A stretch of DNA of 64,000 nt. It comes from Blasia pusilla. Lineage: Eukaryota; Marchantiophyta; Marchantiopsida; Blasiales. This document shows, piece after piece, positions 32,381 through 43,884 of the stretch; positions within the stretch are counted from its first letter, which is position 1, and every line of letters starts with the position of its first letter. Location: positions 56,048,001 through 56,112,000 of the forward strand of contig CM114271.1 in NCBI GenBank assembly GCA_050084515.1, read 5' to 3'. Both the position numbers and the translations under genes were made by a program. The notes beneath the pieces are model-generated. The model saw only the letters and a list, made by a program, of their open reading frames with translations. It was not told the origin of the DNA and did no database searches.

Positions 32381-33030
32381 GATCCAAACTCAGATTTCCT
32401 GGACCCCTTTGCCTTCGCCTTGAGACCGGTTGTCGACCACCTTAGACACAAGATTAGCAGTCTCAAGGGCTTGCTCCTCCCCATCACCCTCAAAATACTC
32501 CTTAACCTTCAAGAGGTTGGGGATGTCCTCCTCTCCAGCCACAACTACATCGTGGAAAGCTTTTAGCGTCTTGTCACTAATCTCACTTCCTTTGTTTTAG
32601 TTCAACCATATTGGACAATTGAGAAACTACCATTCTAACATCTACTACACCATCTCCACATAGTATATGGAGAATCCATCACCATTTGGAGTGGTGGCCC
32701 GCAATCTGCAGGCAGTTGGATACTTGCTCCATGTACTTGCAATGACACTGTAGATCAAGAACCTAAAAACCATCCTCTGTCCAACTCGTTGCCATGAGGA
32801 TTCAGCCTCTTGCTCAAGAAGATCTCTCTTCTTCTTGGTGAAATCCCTTTTTTTTGGTTGCCAATCTCCTCCTCATCGACATCCCCCTACGCCACAACGT
32901 TTTTTGCAAACATTGTCCTAAATCCTATTGAAGATAATCTAATCATATTGCTCGATGGGGATGGAAGTCACATGCACAAGCTGGAATGTCAAATTTTGGG
33001 TGAGGATGTAGCCTTTGGAGGGCATCATTA
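32380..33030 (-). pseudogene. ParB/methyltransferase element gene, diverged third copy (middle part)
   Basis: The minus strand translates in broken frames to a region collinear with 19410-19920: KKKRDLLEQEAESSWQRVGQRMVFRF, then an 'FSIYYVEM' match to FSMYDMEM, 'NCPIWLN', 'DKTLKAFHD' and 'EEDIPNLL', 'GDGEEQALETANL'. The corresponding residues at 19.4-19.9 kb are KKKRDLQEHTANF, NCPIWLDF, DKDLRVLHD, QDDIPNF, GDAEEQAHETAEL. Many stops. It is more diverged than the 15-kb copy, so the family has been here a long time. Confidence 0.6.
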
Positions 33031-34849
33031 GTAACAATATTTGGAGGCACCATGCCCACGAGCCAAAGAGTGCGAGTGGCTCGCGAGTACTCACATGCTC
33101 ATCCAAGTGTCCTACATCGTCGCAACGTGGCATCTACAAGATTATTTGGCGAGAAATCAATGGAAGTGCAATCTCTGGTTCATGCCATAAACTTGCTCTA
33201 CAATGACTCCCAATCATCCGCTAAAAAATGCCTCAATCAGGCTACAACCTCTCTATGGCCAGACTTCCCTCCAAGGGTACAACGGAGATACCATTGTGGA
33301 AGGAGTAGTAGATACCAAGGGAGCTCGTTCATAGGGTCAAGTGCGATCCTAGCTAGAGGACGAAGGAAAGCATAACGGAGGTCATCTTGGATAGCATGGG
33401 GGATCCTATGGAACAACCTCAGATAGGGAAAACGAGTCTCAAAGAGACCTGTGAGGTTGCCCAAGGTCGGACCTCGACCACTCCCATGACTCAAAAAGGG
33501 GTGATGATGTGAGAATCTCTGAAGAGCATCCATGATTTATTGGAGGAACCATCCATCCAAATCTATCAAAGTCAGAATGCTTATCCAGTAAGTGGTTCCA
33601 AATTCCCGAACGAGTGAGGACTTCGGAATAACAATAGCATTTCATATCTCGACTAGACGACCCATGAGGCCCCATCCGAGGGGCTTGTGTAGGTCGAGGC
33701 ATGGATAAGACTCACCAATAAAATAAGATGATCCCCTCCATCAAACTTGGGAGCCAATCTCCACCAAAAGCTCCCGTACCTCCCCCTTTGGAACTAATGG
33801 TCATGGCACTCAACTCTCTTGCGGTCCATGATCATGATCCCCCTAGAATATTCTCTCCTATACCTTCCTCCCCTAGGACTTCTAAATCCAAACCCCCTCC
33901 CCAAGCACAAATAGCGGCTTCATGGAGATACTAAGAATATAAAAAGTGAATATGCGAAACTAGATCAAAATGGATGGAAAAAAAGATGTACTTGAGGGAG
34001 TGAAGAAATAATAATGAATTAACCATGGGAGAAAAAATGAAAAAAGCAAATGTTTGGGGAAGAAGGGAGGGGGAATGATTTGAATGAAAAAGAAGACCTA
34101 CGTGGATGCGGAGAGCCTTTACTAAAAAATTCTCATAAGATCCAAAATCGAAGAAACATAATAAGAATACCTCATCATGAAAGTTATGGTGCGAATCAAA
34201 GCAAAAGGCATGTGGATCCCTTCGTTTCCATAGAAGATATAGCTTGGCATCTCCCCTCTCCCGCCTGGCTGCACCCCCTCCGCCCCCCCCCCTGCCCGCG
34301 TCCCTCCCTCCCTTCCTACGTGGGTCCCGCCGTTGCTCGTGGCGATTATTGGAAGTAAGTAAGAGAAAGATTAAAGCTGGAATCCACTAGCGAAGAGAGG
34401 TGGAATACACCAGGGCAGCGTGAAAAGTACGGATGAAAGAGGGATGTTTTCCTACTTGGTTCGAGGCCAACTTTGTGGTTGGGTACTTTCCCGTCACCTG
34501 TGACTCTGCATGAAAGCTATTGGGACCTTCTACAGTCCTATCTCGTGGTGAATTCCCCGTCGTGAACTTTTCGGGGGCGATATGCTTTCCCGAACAAGAC
34601 TTTCTTGTACACAAAATACAAATACTTGCAAGTTCTACGGCTTTCGTTGTTTCCTAATGGATAAGGCATGTCGAACTCCTCCTAATCGGGGGATTGCAAA
34701 CTTGTGGAGGCGGGGGGATCTGCCGTCTTGGGCCCGGTGGGCCAGCTAGGCCACAAAGCACACCGAGTCGCTCGCCTTTGAGACTAGATGTTCAACACTT
34801 AACGTTGGGAGGGCCAGACCGGAAGCGCCGAGGAGAAACTAAAGTGGAC
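33031..34849. other. Unassigned stretch before the large MULE
   Basis: 33237-33702 has leftward open stretches (LGNLTGLFETRFPYLRLFHRIPHAIQDDLRYAF and others) that may be upstream exons of the diverged ParB/methyltransferase copy, but I cannot align them. 33728-33934 is a short Pro-rich frame. 34255-34320 is C-rich. No RNA gene or domain recognised. Confidence 0.4.
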
Positions 34850-34970
34850 CGAAAGCCATAGATAACCGCGGCCATGCGTTTAAGGCCGCGTAGATTAGGC
34901 CTTAGGCGCAGGCGGTTCGGCAGGGGACTAGGGTCGGAAATACCGGCAGCGGACAGCGGATATCAACCTT
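34850..34970 (+). repeat. MULE left terminal inverted repeat
   Basis: About 120 bases pairing with 48360-48476. The outer 70 bases are nearly identical; the inner part differs at a few places and by an 8-base duplication of 'agcggac'. Confidence 0.85.
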
Positions 34971-35120
34971 GGACGGACGGACGGACGGACGGATGGGCGG
35001 ACGGATGGACGGACGGACGGACGGACGGATGGATGGACGGACGGACGGTTGGACGGATGGACGGACGGATGGACGGATGAGCTCACGGATGGACGGAAGG
35101 ACGGCGGGGCGGAGCGGATG
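34966..35120 (+). repeat. Subterminal (GGAC)n / GGATGGAC repeat
   Basis: Perfect 'ggacggacggac' runs mixed with 'ggatggac' and 'ggttggac' variants. Long frames through it are artefacts of the 4-base unit. Its mirror tract lies at 48240-48358. Confidence 0.9.
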
Positions 35121-35159
35121 GCGGGGTGGAGCGGACGGAACCCTCACCTCCGAACTCCG

Positions 35160-35600
35160 AAACCCGAAACCCAGTCTGCTGCGTTTTTCGGTCTGCTGTG
35201 TGTTTTCGGTCTGCTCTGTTTTTTCGGTCCGTTGAGTCTTTCCGGTCCCAACGATCGACTTGAGGGCTTCATTTCTGCCAAATTTGCCTTGAGAGCTTCG
35301 TTTCTGCCTGCTAGTCTGTTGCGTTATTACGGTCTGGTGCGTCTTTTCGGTTTGCTGAGGCTTTTCGGTCTTCGCTGTGTGCGCTATCACTTCGGAATTG
35401 GCACTATCACTTCGGAGAGCTTCAATTCGGCCTGCCACTTCTTCGCTGTGTGCGCTATCACTTTGGAGAGCTTCGATCCGGCCTGCCACAAATCTGCATA
35501 TCCGCCTTGAGAGCTTCGTTTCGGCCTGCCACAAATCCGCCTGGAGAGCTTTCTTTCTGCCACAAATCGCCTTCCGGGCCTATGAGGTTGGTGTTTCTCT
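35160..35600 (+). repeat. Degenerate tandem repeat region
   Basis: Irregular repeats built from 'ttttcggtctgctgtg', 'cttgagagcttcgtttctg' and 'cggcctgccacaaatccgcc'. The lengthy frames here are repeat artefacts. It may be a subterminal part of the MULE or its promoter-leader region. Confidence 0.6.
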
Positions 35601-36082
35601 TCTATTCTCTTTTCTTCTCCTCTTTTCTTTGATCAGCCGCTCAGTCATTCAATCGAAGAGAAATGAAGCCACTGTGAGATCAAATTTACAGAGTTTTGTG
35701 GGCATATTTGTCGAGTTTGCAGAGTCGAGTTTTCAGAGTTTTCTGGACAAGCTTGCACCCGCATCCTTTCATCTCCGAGAAGGAAACACATCGACATATC
35801 TCCAATGTCAACTCCTTTCTGAAACTCAAAGCCATGCATGACTTACAATCTCTTCCCGACCCTGAAGGGTCCGTTTTCTTTGCTTATACTTCATACGCTA
35901 CTGCTGAAGGGGACTGAGCAATTGCATGTCCAAATCCAGAGTAGCCGCCGAGCTTGTAACAAGTCCTCTCTTCTTGATGCTAAGTTTGTATTTCTTTGTG
36001 GTACCATTTTTGTTGTCTTCATCTTCATCCTCCTTCTGCCTCTCAAGCTTACTGTTATACACATGATAAACTTCAGCACAGA

Positions 36083-36568
36083 CCCAAAATTGTTCGGTAC
36101 AGCACGAAAGCCATAGATAGCCGCGGCCATGCGTATAAGGAAATGTACTTTTGAGCATTGAACGGTTCCTACGGGATAATTTGGAGTGTAAGTTGGAGAC
36201 AATATCCCCGCCTCCAAGTGGCTTGTTACCTGAGTACATTAGAGTAGGAAGATGGTAGATTACACAAAGTGGATTAACTGCTTCCTTTTTTGATAAGCGA
36301 CTGATATACATTTGGAGCGATGTGATATTACCGTAATTATCGGCAAGATTTCATTATCGGTGTCCACTTTCCGTTCAAAAGACCGTAGGTGACCTCGTTT
36401 TTTGCTGCCTGGATAGTCTTTTGAAAGTCAAATTTTCTCCACTTTGTGCCTTCGTCTTCTCCCCGATGAACATGAGTATAGGACGGTGGTCGTCGTCGTG
36501 TCGCTCTATCTTAGCATGGGTGAGATTTTGACGTGCGTTTACAAACCCAAAATTGTTCGGTACAACAC
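36083..36568. repeat. Direct repeats bracketing a stray MULE end
   Basis: 'acccaaaattgttcggtaca' occurs at about 36082-36101 and again at about 36544-36563, each followed by a 'cac/acacc' end. Immediately after the first, 36107-36139 holds 33 bases of the MULE tip (gaaagccatagatagccgcg...). This looks like a second, broken MULE end inside the large element. Confidence 0.6.
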
Positions 36569-36894
36569 CTAACATACCAGCAATACTATGCATTTCACTA
36601 TTTTCATTGTAAGAACAATCAGCCTGAAACGGCCAAGTCTCTCTGGCTTACATGAGATTCCATTTGCATCAGATGATTGTTCTTTTTCTTGATCTTGTCT
36701 ACAAAACCTACTTATTGTTGGGTTGCCATTTATTCTTTGGGGAAAATGAGTACTTTCACTCTTTCCTCCCACTCCTATCCAGTAGTCAACTGAACAGAAG
36801 CAAAAGACTCCAAATTCATGATTGGTCATGATATGTTACAACACTTTACCTTAGGGGTGCACTTGTTCGATTTGTTGATGTTTCTGTTTTTCCG

Positions 36895-36963
36895 AACATG
36901 GCCTAGTACATATCCATGGACTTGGAACACTGTTTGTGAGGTGGTCAACAAGATGAACACTGA
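36895..36963 (+). repeat. 69-base direct repeat, copy 1
   Basis: 'aacatggcctagtacatatc' through 'caacaagatgaacactg' matches 43123-43191 with a single difference (ggtcaac against gttcaac). Both lie inside the large MULE and bracket its unidentified rightward genes. Confidence 0.85.
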
Positions 36964-37399
36964 AACAACGAACTTCTACTTGGCTGGTCCGTGGCATCTT
37001 CAGGGAAAACCTTTCCTGTGCAACAATCAAGAAGTCCAGATCTGTATATAGCAACTGCATCTAAGAAGCTTTACTTCAATTTGCTTCATTTCTAATTCCA
37101 CGTTGCTTGTCCTCGACGTCGAGGAAAGGCATGCACAAAGTCGCGATCATGATGATTAGGTCTGTCATTAACAAGTTCATCCCAATGCACGCACGTTGCA
37201 TTCTAGTTCTGCTCTAAAGTACTGATCTATGCATGATAAACATGGCATGAATTACAAACCTCAATTGTAGCCATTTCTGTTCAGATATATCATAGCACAA
37301 ACCTGACCAATTCCTCAACTTACTAGCTTCCAGTCTGTTGTGGTAGAGTGAGCATAAGGAGATCCAGTGATAAGTAGTGATACTTTAGGTCCAAACACT

Positions 37400-37432
37400 G
37401 AACTTTAGGTCCAGTGTCTGGACCTAAAGTTC
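37400..37432. repeat. Perfect 15-base hairpin
   Basis: GAACTTTAGGTCCAG, loop TGT, then its exact reverse complement. The word 'actttaggtcca' also occurs just upstream at 37382. It is isolated, within non-coding sequence. 36970-38390 otherwise shows nothing I can assign. Confidence 0.8.
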
Positions 37433-38393
37433 CTTAGAAACCGTAAACAGAAGCAGGACTGGAGAAACTTCGTTTCTTCAAATTTCTCTGTACTTCAGGA
37501 CTTCGCTTTGCACATCACCTCAACCGTTGTCGTCACGAAGATGACGGTCATAAATCTCGAGCATGATAGAGGGAATGTGCAGCGGTCTACGAAGACCGAG
37601 TTTCAGTGAAAAGGTTGAACTAAATTAAGGAGCCCGTTCTCTTCTCTACTCTCCTCTTTCTGACTTTGTTCGACAATTACCAGGTTGGTGTTTCTGTATT
37701 TTTCCAGGTGTTCATACAGCTCCATCGTATTGCCTATTGTACAACGTGTGGCAACTTTTCAGGCAATGGAAATATATTTGAATCTATTTGCAGTATACAA
37801 ACTTTGTTTGAAGTGGTTACTGAACATGCGATTGTGAGGGATATATCGACTTAATCGTGTTTGAATGAATACTTTCAGTTGCCCAAGTAATGTAGGGCGC
37901 ATGATGCAAATCTTGGTTGTGCTGCCCTGTCATGAATTATTTTAGTGAGAAGAAAACCTGAACGTTTTCTGTCTTTGTTCTCTTCCAGGCATCCATACAG
38001 AATGATCGTGTCGCCTATTGTACATCGTGTGGAACTTCTTTGAGCACAGACACAAGGTAAATAGTCATTCAAACTCCGTCTCATGATATGTTTACCAGTG
38101 GGCTGACCTTCTATCTCTGTTGCACAAATACAAGGCATATTTAGAGGATATCTCCACTCAGATCCAACTGACCAGAGAAAGCAAAATATTTGATGTAGGT
38201 ATGAATATGTCTTCCTGATGTAGAAATATGGCTCACACAGATCAAGTTCCTTACCAGCATTTGCAATTCTTGCAGGGGAGCACATAAGCGTTCAAATTCC
38301 TTGCTCTTGTCAAATCTGCCACTACCGTCGACCTAGGTCTTGAATGTGAATTTGCCTCAGTTGTAGGGCTTGTAGTGTACTACGTTTCGCATC

Positions 38394-39158
38394 ATGTCCA
38401 ATAATGTCCAGTTCTTAGATGCAAATGGGATGCAGACTTTGAACATGCTAGTTAGTAAACCAGAAAATGTTACACGTTTCCTGTCTGGCAATCAAGGGTT
38501 GGTTGAGACATGGGTGAGCCCCATCATTCATACAAACTCATGCCCTGATTTCTATCTGGCAGATATTATTTGCAAGCGCACACACCTACTATCCAGTAGT
38601 TATTTGGATGATTGGATCATCCTAGGTTCCCTCTAGATACATACCATTGCATAGAACAGGTGACTAGGGATTGGGTACCACGTGGCTTTCAAATCCAAAG
38701 CACGGTTGGTTGGAAATCACGTTTGGTTTCACTCCTATTTCCAGAAAAGAGGAAACACTGAGTTTGTTGTAGTTGGTGACGAGGGAGGTAAGGTGACAGC
38801 CCACAAGATTCAATACATCAAGAATCTAATGGAGGCATCACAACAGATAGCCGATTGGGTGATTGGGGTCACTCCTAAAAGGGTTTACCTTATCGACCAG
38901 ACTGACATTGATGATCAACTACACTTGGAAAAGGACCAACATGTGGATGTATCCGAAGCTATCAGCTCATTGGCCATTATGAATTTAGCTCGGGGTAAGC
39001 TCTTAACACATGGTGCATGTGTGTTCATCCTCTTTCGTCATACAAGTTGTGTTCCTTCGTAGACCGAATTCAACCAAGTGACTAATGAGGTGTGCTTGAT
39101 TCATCTTCTTGCAGGTGGAGGACAATCTTCTGCATCTTGAAATCCTAGGGAATGTTTA
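38394..39158 (+). CDS. Unidentified gene inside the MULE, rightward (gene 1)
   Basis: Candidate exons: 38394-38511 (MSNNVQFLDANGMQTLNMLV ... GLVETW, donor GTGAGC); one around 38670-38994 (KARLVGNHVWFHSYFQKR ... IADWVIGVTPKRVYLIDQTD ... NLARG, donor GTAAGC); and 39117-39158 (VEDNLLHLEILGNV, stop) after a CTTCTTGCAG acceptor. The last join keeps frame. The first join is uncertain. I recognise no domain. The splice signals and hydrophobic/charged pattern make it look like a real gene, perhaps part of a MULE accessory gene. Confidence 0.45.
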
Positions 39159-39284
39159 GGAGATTTAGGGTTTGTGTTTACTTTTTGAGGCCTAGTTCTT
39201 GTCGTAAACCATATACCGAAGTACCTACATATACCACTTCAATATAGGGATAGTATTCATGTAAGCTGAGAATCACGACAAGCC

Positions 39285-39492
39285 CCATGTCTATCTTTTA
39301 GACGCGGGCTTGGCGTGATGGGCAAGCCCGATCGTCTATCTTTTAGACGACGGGCTTGCGATGATAGGCAAGCCGATCGTCTATCTTTAAGACGACGGGC
39401 TTGGCGATGATGGGCAAGCGGTCGTCTATCTTTTAGACGACGGGTTTGGCGATGATGGGCAAGTCGTCTACCTTGTAGACGACTTGAGCTTG
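39285..39492 (+). repeat. Minisatellite, about 55-base unit, self-complementary
   Basis: Four or so units of 'cgtctatcttttagacgacgggcttggcgatgatgggcaag' type. Each unit holds the short palindrome CGTCTATCTTTTAGACG, so transcripts could fold repeatedly. Confidence 0.85.
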
Positions 39493-39658
39493 TGTCATAA
39501 GCTTCTCTTTCTACTTTTTAGATGGGTTGTTTGGCGGTCATGGGCACGTCCTATTTAATATTGGTATTCGAATGGCGAATTTTCATTGCCCTGCGTCTAG
39601 CTCTTCACGTTTTATTTAGTTTCATATTTACTAGTTATCACATAAGCCTACACCTGAT

Positions 39659-40159
39659 ATGCATATGCTCTCATCCGGGAGAATAAAATTCCACCTGAGA
39701 AATCACATCCCATCATGTGCCTGTTGTCTTTCAATGACCAAGGTAACTATTTTATGCTTACTTGTATGGTTGATAATGTTGTTACATAGGGCCCATTTTA
39801 CAAGGGAGACGTGGAGAAAGAGCTTTCCTACCTTGAGCCTCTAAACATGTTTGTTGCGTTTATGGGCAAAAGCCCACCCCCCTCTCAAAAGCAGGCTTAC
39901 CAAACATCACTGTGGAGGGATCCAGTGGAGTGGGTCCACTATTTCTTATAATGAGGAGCACAAGCAGTACGTTTGCTTGTGCTCCAAGTGCATTGAATTT
40001 TTCCGCACGCCGGAAGCTTTCAACTCCCACCTTGCTTCGCACTGGCTTAGGCCAGTGCTTGGAACACCTCGTATCACAGGGAAGAAGAAGTCAGATGCTG
40101 ATTTTCAAGGCATAGAAGATGACGAGGAAGATGAGGGTAAGAGTGGGTCCACTGTGTGA
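39659..40159 (+). CDS. C2H2 zinc-finger protein inside the MULE, rightward (gene 2)
   Basis: An exon ending near 39742 (donor GTAACT), then an exon from 39791 after TTACATAG reading GPFYKGDVEKELSYLEPLNMFV ... LWRDPVEWVHYF. A frame change near 39930 leads to EEHKQYVCLCSKCIEFFRTPEAFNSHLASHW, then an acidic tail and stop at 40159. CSKC-X12-H-X3-H fits the C2H2 zinc finger exactly (about 39990-40050). It probably binds nucleic acid. The frame change suggests decay or a missed intron. The neighbour at 40.5 kb may be part of the same gene. Confidence 0.5.
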
Positions 40160-40175
40160 TTGAATCCCTGGTTTA

Positions 40176-40423
40176 GCTCATGTAATTCCCTGGTTTTGCT
40201 CATGTACTTGCCTGGTTTTGCTCATGTACTTGCCTGGTTTTGCTCATATACTTGCCTGGTTTTGCTCATGTACTTGCCTGGTTTTGCTCATGTAATTCCC
40301 TGGTTTTGCGAATGTACTTGCCTGGTTTTGCTCATGTAATTCCCTCGTTTTGTGAATGTACTTGCCTGGTTTTGCTCATGTACTTGCCTGGTTTTGCTCA
40401 TGTAATTGCCTGGTTTTGCTTAA
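40176..40423 (+). repeat. Minisatellite, 22-base unit, about 11 copies
   Basis: Tandem 'ttttgctcatgtacttgcctgg' with a 'taattccctgg' variant in alternate positions. The unit length is constant at 22 bases. Frames through it are artefacts. Confidence 0.9.
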
Positions 40424-40499
40424 GGGTCAGAATCTCTGTCATACTGCAGATTTCCATGCAGGGACTCACACACTTCTATGCGAGGGACTCACACATCCT

Positions 40500-42218
40500 T
40501 CTCGCCAATGTCGGACTTAGAGGCACGATCTTGCAACGTTGGGTTAAGAAGAAGGCGAGAAGAAGAATGCTATCCTCAACAAAGCCAAAGACCATGCCAC
40601 AAGGGCTGCCGGGCCGTATGTCCCCATGCCTGCACTTACTGATCTGCTGATTGCATTTGAAGCTCATCGTACTGCAGAATTCCAACAAACCTCATGGGTA
40701 TGCTTAGCCAAGGTGGAGGAGTTTGAGAAGGCCAGGGAGGAATTGGAGAGTGCTTTGGTGCGCCCTACGCTCATAGTGAGGGGATGGATAGAGGCCGGTC
40801 ATAAGCTTCTCCCTTCCCATGTACCTGCTGATAGGGTACATCGTGCGACATATTGGAGATGTCGAGTTGCGTTCCACCACTTATCTGCTGTGTGGATGAT
40901 GGATAGGCAGGAACCTTTTCGATGGCATGCAGGTTTAGAGACTAGAAAACAACAGGTGGAGCAGTCTCTTGCAGTATTAGATGGGATGCGCAGAGCGCAC
41001 CGGCATGCCTGGTTCATCAGCGAGCAATACTTTGTCCCTCGGTTCAAGTATAATTACCGGGTTTGGAAAGAGGCCAAAAAACCGTTTATATTAGCAGCAA
41101 TGAGAGAGAAAGTGACACGTATGTATGTGGATGGACTTGGCTGCAGCCATGCTGATGCTGTGTCCAGGGTACAAATCTTGTCCTTTCATTCTAGTCCTTG
41201 AATTATCCCTCTCCATTGAAATTAGGCTAAGTTTGTACATTCTATGCATGCTTTCTACTCTTGTGCATTTGGATGATTGGTCATTTGGTGAACATGTGTG
41301 CGGGCGGTGTGGATATGGAGATTGTGGACTCCGGTGACTCGGACTCGCTAGATGATGGTCATAGATCTCCAGTTCTGCAGGAACACAGAGGATGGAGGAG
41401 AGGTGGGGCGGCTGTAGAGCCTGTATTTTGAAGCGACCAATTGACTCTAACATTGTGCACCCATGGAATCTAAGACCCACCTCTAGATCCGGTAGGCCCA
41501 CCATGGAGAGATCTTCAGGGTCACGCGTGATACCAGAGATCTCCTCGCTTCATCCGGTAGTCTCGGTCAGGCCAAGCATCCCGTGGATACCGTAAGTCGC
41601 CTAGCCTGAGACCAAGTGGTGGTGCAGGATGAGCCTCTTGTGAGATCCAAGTATCCTACGGGGAGAACTAAAGAGTCCTTGAAAAGGAGTAGAAGGATCA
41701 TCTTTGGCGAAATGAAGAAGAAGACGGACTTAGAGAGGCGGGATTGCAGTGCAGTGAGAACATTCCTATACTAAACCCTTTGAGATATTTATTTTTTCTG
41801 GAAGAGTTGTACTTGCCTCACACATTCATGTGGCTTTTCAGCAGGCGCCGACGGGAGATGGACAACCTGTAGCGGTTGCTGTGAACTTGGACAATGAATG
41901 CGTGCTTAGCGGAAGTGATCAGGTTGTGTTCCATCCCTTTCAAAAATTAATGTTAAGTAGATTGATGATCTTCAAATTCGTTTCTGTCCAATGCTAATTT
42001 AGGGCTCAGACACTTCGGCTGGTAATTAGGTGGGTGGAGCTGGACACATACAGCAGGAGGTAGCGGTGCAGCGGGAGGTAGCGGTGCCAAGTGAAGACCA
42101 GCATGCTGATGTGGATGGCGGAGACTTTCATTCTACTCCGCTGCCCCTTTTTTCGACTCCGGCATTGGATGCGTTAGATATGGAAACTTTGTCATCGAGC
42201 ATTGCTCCTGCGGGCTGA
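40500..42218 (+). CDS. Unidentified helical protein inside the MULE, rightward (gene 3)
   Basis: Main exon about 40560-41168: EKKNAILNKAKDHATRAAGP ... MPALTDLLIAFEAHRTAEFQQTSWVCLAKVEEFEKAREELESALV ... HAWFISEQYFVPRFKYNYRVWKEAKKPF ... GCSHADAVSR, donor GTACAA at about 41169. Later pieces include MEIVDSGDSDSLDDGHRSPVLQEHRGWRR (about 41310-41420) and an acidic end at 42030-42218 (AVPSEDQHADVDGGDF ... DALDMETL). Mostly helical with many aromatic residues; no family recognised. In position it corresponds to mudrB of MuDR, but I see no sequence likeness to claim homology. Confidence 0.45.
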
Positions 42219-42369
42219 CATTAGAGTTGCACCCTCATCCTGTAATGACATGAACCGCGGCTATCTATGCCTCTAAAACTTCTTTCACACTTTTGATAGA
42301 CTATAGTGATATTTTGAACCTACTCAAGAGTGTAAATTTACATGTGTATGTTCATTGTGTGATAGATAG

Positions 42370-43090
42370 CCGGCTGTTGGGAATTGTGCAGACTCTGTAT
42401 AAAATGTTTACTATCTTTGAGGATGAACCGCGGGCCTACTGATGTGCCATGGAATGCTTTGAATTTGTTGATGGACGGCGGCTGCTTCAGGTTTTGCAGT
42501 TTTGCATCGAGCACCCCAACAGAGGCTATCAGTCGGACAATTTTCATCCTTATCTATGGCGGCTGCTAGAGTTTAAGAGTTTTGCAGACCTTCCTTGAGC
42601 ACTACAACACGAAGCTAAAACAGGTTAGACAATCTTATATCAGTCTCTTGCAATGACGGTGTCCTTGTATTTATGCAATTTATGTTGGCATGTCTTAAAG
42701 GTTCGGTTGTTGATTTGTTCTGTGTAGATGCGGGGTGTATGGGTGACATTTTCTATGGCTTATCGCATTCAACCCTTTCAGGCAACTCCTGTCGATACTC
42801 TTTTTCTGTGTTGCAATCCCTTTCCTCCCGGGTTGCCACAGGGTTAGATGTAACTTAAGAAATCACACTTGTACTCTGCAATTGCCTTTTTTATGAAAAG
42901 TCGAAGTGCATACTGTGATATGTGTTGTTCCCAATGTATGGGTGACATTTTCTATGGCTTATCGCATTCAACCCTTTCAGGCAACTCCTGTCGACAATCT
43001 GTTTCTGTCCCGACATTTCCACACACTTATCGCATTCAACCAACCGAAGCCACTCCTGTCCACAATCTAAATCTGTATGTTTGGTTTTAT
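42370..43090 (+). repeat. Short internal duplications
   Basis: 'gtatgggtgacattttctatggcttatcgcattcaacc' and the following 'ctttcaggcaactcctgtcga' occur at 42738-42797 and 42936-42995, about 198 bases apart. A degenerate third copy is near 43025. No coding sequence supported here or in 43192-43884, apart from a CG dinucleotide run at 43580-43590. Confidence 0.7.
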
Positions 43091-43122
43091 GGCGATGGTC
43101 TTCTATACTTGTTGAGGTTCTA

Positions 43123-43191
43123 AACATGGCCTAGTACATATCCATGGACTTGGAACACTGTTTGTGAGGTGTTCAACAAGATGAACACTGG
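43123..43191 (+). repeat. 69-base direct repeat, copy 2
   Basis: Near-identical to 36895-36963. It falls at the convergence point between the rightward genes and the leftward transposase gene. Confidence 0.85.
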
Positions 43192-43884
43192 AGCTGCGAT
43201 GTTCATCTTGCATATGCTTTGTTTCACTACATATCACCGCATACGCGTATTATAGACAAGTCGTTGTTGCACTTCAACATTATTTAACGGCTATTCGTTT
43301 CACATGATTATTTTAGCGACGAATTTAGGGTCAACTAAGTTAGCTGTGGTAGGGTCGACGCCGCTAAAACTTTACGAAGAGGGACATGGCTCGAGGGTAG
43401 GGTTGGGAGCGTGTCCAAAGCGTTTTTTTCTAGTCAAGCCTATCTTCTTTAGTTACAACTAGTTTAGAGGAATCTCTTTATGACGAAAGTGGCGGTGTTT
43501 TGCCTCTACGGCGTGGAACACGATGCAGTATAGCTGCGCCCCCCTGTACGTGGTTAAGCCTCCGATGTGGAATGGTGCGCGCGCGCGAGGTATGCGTGCC
43601 CGACCGGCTTGAGAAGCGAAGTGCATAAATGAGATTCAAAAATGCCCACGGGATCCGAATGGGATCTTGTCAGAGCTGCCATCGCGGTAGAAACCAAACT
43701 TGATTCAAAAGGTTTTATTCAAGAATGCACAACATAATAAGGGATGAACACATGTTTTCAGGTGTTCGATTTAAAAACATGCAGAACACTGTATATCATG
43801 TGTTCCCGTGTAACACCTCCTACTTCATGTTACAAAACGTTACAACGCTTTACTTCACAATATTTAAGGAGATTGAATTGGCTT

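Noticed and set aside
34620-34850. 5S or other rRNA gene left of the MULE
   Set aside because: GC-rich and gene-like in texture, but I could not find the 5S internal promoter boxes or any conserved rRNA segment.
34902-35534. Long frames with Asp/Gly/Arg or Pro/Ser/Val repeats around 35.0 kb and 48.3 kb
   Set aside because: They are translations of the GGAC/GTCC simple repeat; the frame stays open only because the unit lacks stops.
38394-42218. Host genes captured by the MULE (Pack-MULE)
   Set aside because: Possible, but none of the three gene models matches a host family I recognise, so capture cannot be claimed from this sequence.
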